Position numbers and translations under genes: made by a program
The notes under the pieces: generated by a model
What the model was told of the DNA's origin: nothing
The model's database searches: none
Seen by the model: the letters and a program-made list of their open reading frames with translations, nothing else
Shown: one piece after another, positions 26,561-34,706 of the stretch
How the letters are laid out: every line of letters begins with the position of its first letter
Numbering within the stretch: position 1 is the first letter of the stretch
NCBI RefSeq assembly: GCF_008520305.1
Contig: NZ_ML703285.1
Location: forward strand, 62,001 to 126,000
DNA length: 64,000 bases
Source: Mesorhizobium sp. SARCC-RB16n
GTDB taxonomy: Bacteria; Pseudomonadota; Alphaproteobacteria; Rhizobiales; Rhizobiaceae
Direction of reading: 5' to 3'

Positions 26561-27364
26561 CTAGGAGCGTCTGCGCGCTGGTTCGCTGTCGCCGGCTTCC
26601 GAACGCTGCCGCAGCCTCAGCCGCGACACGCGTTGCCAGTCGCCGCTGCGTTCGGCTTCCGCCATCGAACGCTCGACATAAATCATGTGGTCCATCGCCG
26701 CCTGGCGGGCGCCGGCTGGGTCGCCGGCCTTGACCGCGGTGTGGATCGCCCGGTGCTGCGCCAGCAGCGCCTCGCGCGCGCCGGGCACGGTGAACACCAG
26801 CAGCCGGTTCTGGAACACGCCTTCCGAAAGCAGCCGGTAGCAGGAGCGCAGCGTGTGCAAGAGCAGGATGTTGTGCGCGCATTCGCAGATCGCATGATGG
26901 AACTCGACGTCGATCTCGGCCTCGTCGTCGAAGTCGCCGGTGCGATGCGCCTCGTCCATGCGCGCCATGATGCGGTCGAGCAGGGCGAGGTCTTCCGGTG
27001 TGGCGCGCCGCGCCGCATATTCGGCGGCTATGCCTTCGATCTCGCGGCGGTATTCCAGATAGTCGGCCACCGCCTTGCGATGCGTCGAGATCAGGTCCGC
27101 CACCGGCTTGGTGAACAGCTGGCCGATGATGTCGGCGACGTGCGTGCCGCCGCCCGGACGGGTCGACAGCAGGCCGCGCCCTTCGAGCGCCTTCAGCGCA
27201 TCGCGCAAGATTGGCCGCGAGACCTCGAACTGGCGTGCCAGCTCGCGCTCGCCCGGCAGCCGGTCGCCGGTGCGCAGCACGCCTTCGAGAATAAGGCTCT
27301 CGATCTGCTGCACCACCTCGTCGGCGGTGCGCGAATGCTCGATCCTGGAGAAAATGTCGCTCAA
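26561..27364 (-). CDS. GntR-family (FadR subgroup) regulator, LldR-like
   Basis: A 267-residue regulator. The winged helix has TGDRLPGERELARQF and SRPILRDALKALEGRG; the FCD ligand domain follows, with metal-binding His residues in DVEFHHAICECAHN. It lies just before lldD and likely controls it. A CTGGT-N11-TCCAA element 57 bases before its start resembles an inverted repeat before glcD, so one regulator could serve both lactate and glycolate genes. The inducer, presumably a 2-hydroxy acid, is inferred from context. Confidence 0.87.
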   Translation of the reverse strand: MSDIFSRIEHSRTADEVVQQIESLILEGVLRTGDRLPGERELARQFEVSRPILRDALKALEGRGLLSTRPGGGTHVADIIGQLFTKPVADLISTHRKAVADYLEYRREIEGIAAEYAARRATPEDLALLDRIMARMDEAHRTGDFDDEAEIDVEFHHAICECAHNILLLHTLRSCYRLLSEGVFQNRLLVFTVPGAREALLAQHRAIHTAVKAGDPAGARQAAMDHMIYVERSMAEAERSGDWQRVSRLRLRQRSEAGDSEPARRRS

Positions 27365-27420
27365 AGGAAGCGCCTGGAGAACGGAATGAATGTCGCGCAG
27401 ATTAATGCTTCCGTCGTCAA

Positions 27421-27441
27421 CTGGTCAAATTATTTATCCAA
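27421..27441. promoter_or_regulatory. Candidate GntR-type operator before the lactate regulator
   Basis: CTGGT (27421-27425), 11 A/T-rich bases, then TCCAA (27437-27441). Spacing and ends match the more perfect element at 29011-29031 before glcD (13 of 21 positions the same). Probable binding site for the FadR-type regulator; function inferred. Confidence 0.45.
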
Positions 27442-27571
27442 TTCGTCTTGTGTAGTCGATTTTCGCGCCGCGCCGGCATATCGCCTCCCGCTAAACTTTG
27501 CTGTTTACGTCCCTTGCTGATTGCCGCAAGACGACGCCATTGCACGAAGGTCGAAACCAGGGGGACCAGAC

Positions 27572-28894
27572 GTGTCGGACGAGACGTCCAATCTTGAATT
27601 CCAGCCGCGCAGCCAGGGCAGCGTCATGGGCTTTCCGGCGCATGAAGGCCGGCCCGGCGCGCTCGGCGAGGTTCATGCCCGCCCACATCCGCTGGTCGAG
27701 AAACCGCGTGTGCTCGTCCAGCTCTCCTTCATGACCGAAGGAGGTTCCGCGGTCGACCATGCCGTGCTTTCAGAGCTGTCGCGCCGCCTCGGCATCGCCG
27801 CCCCCGAGCGTCATGCCCGCCACCACGCCATGAAATGGGGCAAGGGCACGCTGCGCTGGGAGCGGCATACGGAATTTTCGACCTATCTCTGGGAAGGGCC
27901 GCTGGCCGAGAATGGCCGGGGCCAAGAGGATTCGCCCTTCGGCAATGGCTTTTCGCCGCCGGGAACCGTCATCTCGGGCATCCGGCTCGAGATCCGTAAA
28001 TGGACGCAGGCAGCCGAACGGCTGGTCGCCGGTTTCGACCCAACCAGCCTGAGTTACTCGGTGGTCGAGCGCGGCAATGCGGCCATCGTAACCGACTTCC
28101 GCCAGGACGGCGACGGCATGACCCGCATGCTGGTGCTCGACCGTGGTCTGACTCCGGCCAGCACGGGCGCGCTGTCGCAGCGGCTGATCGACATCGAGAC
28201 CTACCGCACGCTTGCCATGCTCGGCCTGCCGCTGGCGCTCACCTTGTCCGGCCGCGCTCGCCGCATCGAGGATCGCCTGGCCCAGACGACGCTGGAAATG
28301 AAGGTGGCCGAGACCCGCGACAGCCAGACGCTGCTCGCCGACCTGACTGAACTCGCGGCCGAATTGGAGGCCGACGCTGCCTCCAGCCTCTACCGCTTCG
28401 GCGCCAGCCGCGCCTATGATGGGATCGTCACGGAAAGGCTGGAGGCCCTGGATGAGGAGCCTGTGCAGGGCTACGACACCTGGGCGGGCTTTCTGCTGCG
28501 ACGCATGGCGCCAGCCATGCGCACCTGCCGCTCGGTCGAGGAGCGCCAGGCCAATCTGTCACGCAAGCTGACCCGTGCCACCACGCTGCTGCGCACCTGG
28601 GTCGACGTCGAGGTCGAAAAGCAGAACCGCGACCTGCTCGCCTCGATGAACAACCGGGCCCGCCTGCAATTGCGCCTGCAGCAGACCGTCGAAGGCCTCT
28701 CGGTCGCCGCCGTCTCCTATTACGTCGTAGGCCTCATCGGCTATGTCGCCAAAGGTGCGTCAGTCTTTGGCCACGCCTTCGCGCCGGAGGTCGTCACTGC
28801 CGCATCGGTGCCGGTCGCCATTCTCCTGGTCTGGTGGGGCGTGCGCCGTGTGCGTCGCATGCATTCCGAGCCGGCCAAACATCCGGGCGAATAG
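27572..28894 (+). CDS. DUF3422 family membrane-associated protein
   Basis: A 440-residue protein matching DUF3422 in form: N-terminal GEVHARPHPLVEKPR, a middle ERHTEFSTYLWEG, long helices, and two C-terminal hydrophobic segments (VAAVSYYVVGLIGYVA and APEVVTAASVPVAILLVWW) followed by a basic tail. Function unknown; a membrane-anchored cytoplasmic protein is likely. The start is GTG at 27572 with a strong AGGGGG site; a TTG 51 bases earlier is less likely. It is divergent from the lactate regulator and precedes glcD, but no link is proved. Confidence 0.82.
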   Translation: MSDETSNLEFQPRSQGSVMGFPAHEGRPGALGEVHARPHPLVEKPRVLVQLSFMTEGGSAVDHAVLSELSRRLGIAAPERHARHHAMKWGKGTLRWERHTEFSTYLWEGPLAENGRGQEDSPFGNGFSPPGTVISGIRLEIRKWTQAAERLVAGFDPTSLSYSVVERGNAAIVTDFRQDGDGMTRMLVLDRGLTPASTGALSQRLIDIETYRTLAMLGLPLALTLSGRARRIEDRLAQTTLEMKVAETRDSQTLLADLTELAAELEADAASSLYRFGASRAYDGIVTERLEALDEEPVQGYDTWAGFLLRRMAPAMRTCRSVEERQANLSRKLTRATTLLRTWVDVEVEKQNRDLLASMNNRARLQLRLQQTVEGLSVAAVSYYVVGLIGYVAKGASVFGHAFAPEVVTAASVPVAILLVWWGVRRVRRMHSEPAKHPGE

Positions 28895-29010
28895 TCCGCT
28901 CTACGCCTCAAGCGCTATGGATGTGCAGCGGCAGATTGCCGCTGCGGAAGCTTTGCCTGCCTCCGCCGCCCGGAGACTACCAAAGCAAGGTTTGCAACAA
29001 ATGTCGCTAG

Positions 29011-29031
29011 CTGGTAAATCATTTTTACCAG
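29011..29031. promoter_or_regulatory. Perfect 8-bp inverted repeat before glcD, candidate operator
   Basis: CTGGTAAA (29011-29018) and TTTACCAG (29024-29031) around five bases, ending 19 bases before the glcD start. It resembles the site at 27421. A bound repressor here would cover the start region of glcDEF. Confidence 0.55.
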
Positions 29032-29050
29032 TCGAGTGGAGGAAGTGCCG

Positions 29051-30547
29051 ATGTCCGGCCTTGCCATGCCCAAGCCAGACGCCGGGACGCTGCGCCGGCG
29101 CAACGAAATCGTCGCCGACATGCGCATCATCGTGCCGGGCGAGGGCGTGGTCGACGCCGCCAATGAAATGCGCGCCTTCGAAAGCGATGGTCTGACCGCC
29201 TACCGGCAAGTGCCGCTGGTCGTGGTCCTGCCCGAGACGGTGGCGCAGGTCTCGCGCGTGCTGAAATACTGCAACGACCGCAACATCCGCGTCGTGCCGC
29301 GCGGCTCCGGCACCTCGCTGTCCGGCGGCGCGCTGCCGCTGGAGGACGCGGTGCTGCTCGTCATGAGCCGGTTCAACCGCATCCTCCAGATCGATTTTCC
29401 CAACCGCATTGTCGTAGCCCAGCCGGGCGTCACCAATCTCGGCATTACCACCGCCGTCGAGGAGGAGGGCTTTTACTACGCCCCGGATCCATCCTCCCAG
29501 ATCGCCTGCTCGATCGGCGGCAACGTGGCCGAGAACTCCGGCGGCGTGCACTGCCTGAAATACGGCCTCACCGCCAACAATGTGCTGGGCATCGAGATAG
29601 TGCTGATGAATGGCGAGGTGGTGAGGCTCGGCGGCGGCCACCTCGACGCGGAAGGCTATGACCTGCTCGGCGTCATGACCGGCTCGGAAGGTTTGCTCGG
29701 CGTCGTCACCGAGGTCACAGTGCGCATCCTGAAGAAGCCGGAGACCGCGCGCGCCCTGCTGATCGGCTTTCCGACCAGCGAGCAGGGAGGCCAGTGCGTC
29801 GCCGACATCATCGGCGCCGGCATCATTCCCGGCGGCATGGAAATGATGGACCGGCCGGCGATCCATGCTGCCGAGGATTTCGTCCATGCCGGCTATCCCC
29901 TCGACGTCGAGGCGCTGCTGATCGTCGAACTCGATGGCCCGAGCGTCGAGGTCGACCACCTCATCACCGCCGTCGAGGCGATCGCCATCCGCAACGGCTC
30001 GACCACCTGCCGTATCTCGCAATCCGAGCAGGAGAGGCTGAGTTTTTGGGCCGGCCGCAAGGCAGCGTTCCCCGCGGTCGGCCGCATCTCGCCCGATTAC
30101 TACTGCATGGACGGCACCATCCCGCGCAAGGAACTGCCGCGCGTCCTGCACGGCATGCGCGAGCTGTCGGAAAAATACGGTCTCGGCGTCGCCAATGTTT
30201 TTCACGCTGGCGACGGCAATCTGCACCCGCTGATCCTCTACGATGCCAACGTGCCGGGTGAACTCGACAAGGCCGAAAGCTTTGGCGCCGACATTTTGCG
30301 GCTCTGCGTCAAGGTCGGCGGTGTCTTGACCGGCGAGCATGGCGTCGGGGTCGAAAAGCGCGACCTGATGCCGGAAATGTTCAACCAGGTCGATCTCGAC
30401 CAGCAGATGCGCGTCAAATGCGCCTTCGATCCCAATCATCTGCTCAATCCCGGAAAGGTGTTCCCGCAATTACGCCGTTGCGCGGAACTCGGTCGCATGC
30501 ACGTGCATCGCGGGCAGGTGGCGTTTCCCGACATTCCGAGGTTTTGA
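29051..30547 (+). CDS. glcD: Glycolate oxidase FAD-binding subunit GlcD
   Basis: A 498-residue flavoprotein that oxidises glycolate (or D-lactate) to glyoxylate. It shows the PCMH FAD site (VVPRGSGTSLSGGA), GGNVAENSGGVHCLKYG, and the C-terminal HAGDGNLHPL and GEHGVGVEKR. The ATG at 29051 follows GTGGAGGAAGTGCC and gives the usual length. Normally glcE follows directly; here a DUF559 gene with flanking repeats lies between. Confidence 0.93.
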   Translation: MSGLAMPKPDAGTLRRRNEIVADMRIIVPGEGVVDAANEMRAFESDGLTAYRQVPLVVVLPETVAQVSRVLKYCNDRNIRVVPRGSGTSLSGGALPLEDAVLLVMSRFNRILQIDFPNRIVVAQPGVTNLGITTAVEEEGFYYAPDPSSQIACSIGGNVAENSGGVHCLKYGLTANNVLGIEIVLMNGEVVRLGGGHLDAEGYDLLGVMTGSEGLLGVVTEVTVRILKKPETARALLIGFPTSEQGGQCVADIIGAGIIPGGMEMMDRPAIHAAEDFVHAGYPLDVEALLIVELDGPSVEVDHLITAVEAIAIRNGSTTCRISQSEQERLSFWAGRKAAFPAVGRISPDYYCMDGTIPRKELPRVLHGMRELSEKYGLGVANVFHAGDGNLHPLILYDANVPGELDKAESFGADILRLCVKVGGVLTGEHGVGVEKRDLMPEMFNQVDLDQQMRVKCAFDPNHLLNPGKVFPQLRRCAELGRMHVHRGQVAFPDIPRF

Positions 30548-30548
30548 G

Positions 30549-31067
30549 ATGACGGGGCCGCAGAACTTGGGTTCCTCGCCCCCGCAAAGCGGGGGAGAGG
30601 TGGCTCGGGCGGAGCCCGAGACGGAGAGGGGGCCTGCGACCGACGTGCCAAGCCGCCGCTCACCTGAAAGGATCGCCCGCGCCCGCGCGCTTCGCCAGGG
30701 CGACAATCAAGCGGAGGCAGTTCTCTGGAGCGAGTTGAAGGCAAAACGCCTCGCTGGCTACAAATTCATCCGTCAGATGCCTGTCGGACCTTATTTCGCG
30801 GACTTTGCCTGCCGTAGCGAAAAGCTGGTTGTCGAATTGGACGGAAGCCAGCACGCAGAGAGTTCCTACGACAGACGGCGCGATGAATTTATGCGCGGCG
30901 AGGGCTTTTCGGTGCTGCGTTTCTGGAATGTCGATGTTCTCAAGACTCGCCGGACTGTCTGCGAGATCATTCTTGCCGTGCTCGAGGGGCGATTAGCCGA
31001 AGACGTGGTCGCCACGGATCTGAGGTTCGTTTTCGCAGCCAAGAAAATTGGAGGCGACGCTCTATGA
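30549..31067 (+). CDS. DUF559 endonuclease-like protein inside a repeat-flanked cassette
   Basis: A 172-residue protein. Residues 40-145 form a DUF559 domain (Vsr-like fold): GDNQAEAVLW (Glu56), PYFADFACR (Asp85) and VVELDGSQHA (Glu96, Asp98, His102), a plausible nuclease site. The first 35 residues (SSPPQSGGEVARAEPETERG) are encoded by the left 65-bp repeat. The ATG lies one base after the glcD stop and the TGA one base before the right repeat. It looks like an insertion into the glc operon, perhaps a mobile or homing-type nuclease; activity is untested. Confidence 0.8.
   Translation: MTGPQNLGSSPPQSGGEVARAEPETERGPATDVPSRRSPERIARARALRQGDNQAEAVLWSELKAKRLAGYKFIRQMPVGPYFADFACRSEKLVVELDGSQHAESSYDRRRDEFMRGEGFSVLRFWNVDVLKTRRTVCEIILAVLEGRLAEDVVATDLRFVFAAKKIGGDAL
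30570..30634 (+). repeat. Left 65-bp inverted repeat of the DUF559 cassette
   Basis: Matches the reverse complement of 31069-31133 with one mismatch. It holds two internal hairpins: CCCCCGC-AAA-GCGGGGG and CTCGGGC-GGA-GCCCGAG, like REP elements. It is translated as part of the DUF559 protein. Confidence 0.9.
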
Positions 31068-31068
31068 T

Positions 31069-31133
31069 GGCCCCCTCTCCGTCTCGGGCTTCGCCCGAGC
31101 CACCTCTCCCCCGCTTTGCGGGGGCGAGGAACC
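31069..31133 (-). repeat. Right 65-bp inverted repeat of the DUF559 cassette
   Basis: Inverse copy of 30570-30634, differing only in the loop of one hairpin. It starts one base after the DUF559 stop and ends 10 bases before the glcE start, so it now forms the glcE leader. Confidence 0.9.
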
Positions 31134-31143
31134 AGGTGCGAAT

Positions 31144-32349
31144 ATGAGCATCTTCACCCCCCTTACCCCAGATGAAGTCCTCTCTACCGTCGCCTGGGCC
31201 GCGGCGGAAGAGTCGCCGCTCGAAATCATCGGCCACGGCTCAAAGCGCGGCATTGGCCGTCCGTTGCAGACCGAGCATACACTCGACCTGTCGAAACTCT
31301 CGGGCGTGACCCTTTATGAACCGGCCGAACTGGTGCTGTCGGCCAAATCAGGCACGCCGCTGGCCGAGGTCGACAAGCTGCTGGCTGAAAATGGCCAGCA
31401 ACTCGCCTTCGAGCCGATGGACTACGGCCCGCTGCTCGGCGGCAAGCCGGGCAAAGGCACCATCGGCGGCGTGCTCGGCACCAACCTGTGCGGCCCGCGC
31501 CGGCTGAAGGCGGGCGCCGCGCGCGATCATATCCTCGGCATCAATGTCGTCTCCGGCCGAGGCGAGGCCTTCAAGTCGGGCGGCCGCGTGGTCAAGAATG
31601 TCACCGGCTATGATCTCTCCAAGCTGATGGCCAACAGCTGGGGCACGCTGGCCGTGTTCACCGACGTCACCTTCAAGGTGCTGCCGGCAGCCGAGACCGA
31701 GGTGACGCTCGCCGTCCGTGGGCTGCTCGACGATGCCGCAGCGAGCGCCATGGCTCTGGCGCTCGGCTCAAGCGCGGAAGTGTCGAGCGCTGCCCACTTG
31801 CCGGAGCGCATCGCCGCGCGCGTGGCGGGCGGTGCGCTCGGCAGTGAAGCCGCCACGCTGCTGCGCGTCGAAGGCTTTGGCCCGTCCGTTGCTTACCGCA
31901 TCACCGCGCTGAAGACACTGCTTGGCAAGGCCGGGCCGCTGGAGGAGATTGCCAGTGAGACCTCCAAGGCAATCTGGCGCGACGTGCGCGATATCAGGCC
32001 CTTCGTCGATGGCAGCGAGAAGCCGGTCTGGCGGGTCTCGATGACGCCCGCCCAGGGGCATCAGATGGTGCTGACGCTGCGCATGCAGGCCGCCGTCAGT
32101 GCCTTCTACGACTGGCAGGGTGGGCTGGTGTGGCTGCGCATGGAGGGAGGCGAACCGGAAGCCGCCTTGCTGCGCGGGCTTCTAAAAAAACATGGCGGCG
32201 GCCACGCGACGCTGGTGCGCGCTACCCCTTCTCATCGGGCGGCCCTGGCGGTGTTCGAGCCGCAGGCGCCGGCGTTGGCGGCGCTCAGCCAGCGGCTGAA
32301 ACAGGAATTCGACCCGAAGAACATCCTCAATCCCGGCCGCATGGCCTAG
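31144..32349 (+). CDS. glcE: Glycolate oxidase subunit GlcE
   Basis: A 401-residue FAD-binding subunit of glycolate oxidase. Family marks are IIGHGSKRGIGRP, FEPMDYGPLLGG, GKGTIGGVLGTNLCGPRR, GRVVKNVTGYDLSKLM and the terminal FDPKNILNPGRM. The ATG at 31144 gives the standard N-terminus; the longer frame to 31048 would translate the right repeat. The sequence before the ATG, GAACCAGGTGCGAAT, comes partly from the repeat, so the insertion may have changed its ribosome site. Confidence 0.92.
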   Translation: MSIFTPLTPDEVLSTVAWAAAEESPLEIIGHGSKRGIGRPLQTEHTLDLSKLSGVTLYEPAELVLSAKSGTPLAEVDKLLAENGQQLAFEPMDYGPLLGGKPGKGTIGGVLGTNLCGPRRLKAGAARDHILGINVVSGRGEAFKSGGRVVKNVTGYDLSKLMANSWGTLAVFTDVTFKVLPAAETEVTLAVRGLLDDAAASAMALALGSSAEVSSAAHLPERIAARVAGGALGSEAATLLRVEGFGPSVAYRITALKTLLGKAGPLEEIASETSKAIWRDVRDIRPFVDGSEKPVWRVSMTPAQGHQMVLTLRMQAAVSAFYDWQGGLVWLRMEGGEPEAALLRGLLKKHGGGHATLVRATPSHRAALAVFEPQAPALAALSQRLKQEFDPKNILNPGRMA

Positions 32350-32359
32350 GACATCAGAG

Positions 32360-33658
32360 ATGCAGACCAATTTTTCGCCCGCACAGCTTGCCGATCCGCA
32401 TGTCGCCGAGTCCGAAAAGATCCTGCGCAAATGCGTGCATTGCGGCTTTTGCACCGCTACTTGCCCGACCTATGTAACGCTTGGCAACGAGCTCGATTCA
32501 CCGCGCGGGCGCATCTACCTGATCAAGGACATGCTGGAGAACGGCCGTCCCGCCGACAAGGAGATCGTCACCCATATCGACCGCTGCCTGTCCTGCCTGG
32601 CCTGCATGACCACCTGCCCGTCAGGCGTCAACTACATGCACCTGGTCGACCATGCCCGCGCCCATATCCAGGAAACTTACAAGCGGCCGCTGCTCGACCG
32701 GTTGACCCGCGCCATGCTGGCCTTCGTGCTGCCTTATCCCCAGCGATTCCGCGCCGCGCTCAAATTGGCTAAACTCGGCAAACCGTTCATCGGCCTGTTC
32801 GAGAAGCTCCCGGCGCTCAAGCCGCTTGGCGCGATGCTCAGGCTCGCACCGGCATCGATCCCCGCGCCCTCGCCGATGGCCTCGCCCGGCGTCCATGCCG
32901 GGCAGGGAACTAAAAAGGGCCGCGTCGCCATCCTTACCGGTTGCGCGCAGTCGGTGCTCGACCCCGCCATCAACGACGCCACCATCTCGTTGCTGACACG
33001 GCTTGGCGTCGAGGTGGTTGTGCCACCGGGCGAGGGCTGCTGCGGCGCACTGGTCCATCACATGGGGCGGGAAGAGGCGGCGCTGGCCTCGGCCAGGCAG
33101 AATGTCGATGCCTGGACACGCGCCATCGACCAGGGCCGGCTCGACGCCATCATCATCACCGCGTCGGGCTGCGGCACGACGATCAAGGATTACGGCTTCA
33201 TGCTGCGTCTTGATCCGGCCTATGCCGACAAGGCAGCGCGCGTGTCGGCGCTGGCCAAGGACATCACCGAATATCTGTCGGCCATCGAACTGCCTGAACC
33301 GGTGCGCAGGCCGGGCACGGTCGTTGCGTATCACTCGGCCTGCTCCATGCAGCACGGCCAGAAGATAACGCGCCAGCCGAAGGAACTGCTCGCAAAGGCC
33401 GGTTTCGTCGTGCGCGAGCCACGCGAAGGCCATCTGTGCTGCGGTTCGGCCGGCACCTACAACATCCTGCAGTCCGAGATTTCGGCAAAACTGCGCGATC
33501 GCAAGGTGAAAAACATCGAGGCGACGGGTGCCTCGATTGTCGCCACCGGCAATATCGGCTGCATCACGCAGATCGCGTCCGCCGCCAGGATGCCGGTGGT
33601 GCACACGATCAAGCTGCTCGACTGGGCCTATGGCGGCGAGCCGCCCAAACTAAGTTGA
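32360..33658 (+). CDS. glcF: Glycolate oxidase iron-sulfur subunit GlcF
   Basis: A 432-residue subunit that carries electrons from GlcDE to the quinone pool. Two 4Fe-4S motifs lie at the N-terminus (CVHCGFCTATCP and CLSCLACMTTCP) and two CCG-type cysteine blocks later (EGCCGALVHHMG and LCCGSAGTYN). It starts 10 bases after glcE. The glc operon is complete apart from the inserted DUF559 cassette. Confidence 0.93.
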   Translation: MQTNFSPAQLADPHVAESEKILRKCVHCGFCTATCPTYVTLGNELDSPRGRIYLIKDMLENGRPADKEIVTHIDRCLSCLACMTTCPSGVNYMHLVDHARAHIQETYKRPLLDRLTRAMLAFVLPYPQRFRAALKLAKLGKPFIGLFEKLPALKPLGAMLRLAPASIPAPSPMASPGVHAGQGTKKGRVAILTGCAQSVLDPAINDATISLLTRLGVEVVVPPGEGCCGALVHHMGREEAALASARQNVDAWTRAIDQGRLDAIIITASGCGTTIKDYGFMLRLDPAYADKAARVSALAKDITEYLSAIELPEPVRRPGTVVAYHSACSMQHGQKITRQPKELLAKAGFVVREPREGHLCCGSAGTYNILQSEISAKLRDRKVKNIEATGASIVATGNIGCITQIASAARMPVVHTIKLLDWAYGGEPPKLS

Positions 33659-33689
33659 TCGCAAACAATTTGCGCGAGAGAATCTGGCG

Positions 33690-34697
33690 ATGACCGATTT
33701 GGAAACGCTGGAGATCGAAACCGTCGTTCGGCTGTTGTCGAAGACGCCGCGGCTGACACGCCAGGCGCGCTATGAAGAGTGCACGGCAATCGTGGCTCGG
33801 CACCTGAGCGGCGGATCTGAATTCCTGTTTGCGCTGATCAAGGCAGCTATCAAAGCCGGTGTCCATCAGACCCCTTTGATCGAAGATGCCGTTTCGTTTC
33901 TCGATGATGCGGGCCTGGCCCGTCTTGCATTCTTTCTGCAAGGGGAGGCGAAGCGCGGGACCGATGTCGATGACCTGTTGTCGGGAGCAGCTTTGCAGCA
34001 GCCTAACCTGTTCCCGGACGACGTGCTGGCGAATATTCCCGATTTCGAAGACTGGCTGACCCATGCCGATCCTCGCTCACCCCCCGGATGTCATCACCTT
34101 GTCTTTGAAGGCGGTGCGCCGGACGACCCGTTCTTTCCAACACGCGTCAATCATCCCACCTGGCATCTGCCGACGGCGGGGCAGCCATTCACGATCGGTG
34201 GTGAAGGAACGGGTCAATGTCCAACTTGCAGCGAAAGGCTGGCGCATCTGATCACCCTGGACAACTTCGGTGTCTCGGCAAATTTGTCTCTGCCTCGGCT
34301 TCGCATCGAGACGTGCCATGGCTCACTGGAGGTCACCTTTTACGTGCATGATGAAGAGGGCAGGCCGACTCCGATTGCACCATTTCACTCCGACAACGAT
34401 TTCACGCCTCAACCGATGACGAGGAAGAGCACAGTCCGTCTGGCGCCCACACCGCCACGCTGGCTTAGGCAGTCCTACGGAACAAGCAATTCGCGGCAGA
34501 ACCTGTTCCGGCTCGGCGGACTGCCGTCCTGGGTTCAGGGACCGCAATTTCCGGTAGTTCCCGGAACGGACCGGCCAATGAAATTCTTGCTGCAGTTTGA
34601 TTCGCTGGCCGGTTTCTTCTGGGGCAGCGGCGGCATGCTCTACATCTTCTGGGACGAGGAGAGCCGCATGACCTGCCACGTGCCGCAATACACCTGA
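33690..34697 (+). CDS. DUF1963/YwqG-like protein
   Basis: A 335-residue protein. The C-terminal 80 residues (FRLGGLPSWVQGPQFPV, KFLLQFDS, GGMLYIFWDEES) fit the DUF1963 fold of YwqG-like proteins, which often occur beside toxin-immunity or unknown genes. The N-terminal 110 residues are helical and not recognised. CPTCSER (about residues 170-176) is a possible metal site. No operon partner of clear relation; it follows glcF by 31 bases on the same strand. Function unknown. Confidence 0.6.
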   Translation: MTDLETLEIETVVRLLSKTPRLTRQARYEECTAIVARHLSGGSEFLFALIKAAIKAGVHQTPLIEDAVSFLDDAGLARLAFFLQGEAKRGTDVDDLLSGAALQQPNLFPDDVLANIPDFEDWLTHADPRSPPGCHHLVFEGGAPDDPFFPTRVNHPTWHLPTAGQPFTIGGEGTGQCPTCSERLAHLITLDNFGVSANLSLPRLRIETCHGSLEVTFYVHDEEGRPTPIAPFHSDNDFTPQPMTRKSTVRLAPTPPRWLRQSYGTSNSRQNLFRLGGLPSWVQGPQFPVVPGTDRPMKFLLQFDSLAGFFWGSGGMLYIFWDEESRMTCHVPQYT

Positions 34698-34706
34698 CGC
34701 CAGCGC

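Noticed and set aside
30570-30634. Hairpins of the DUF559 repeats as terminators
   Set aside because: No T-run follows either hairpin in either direction, and the genes beyond are expected to be transcribed.
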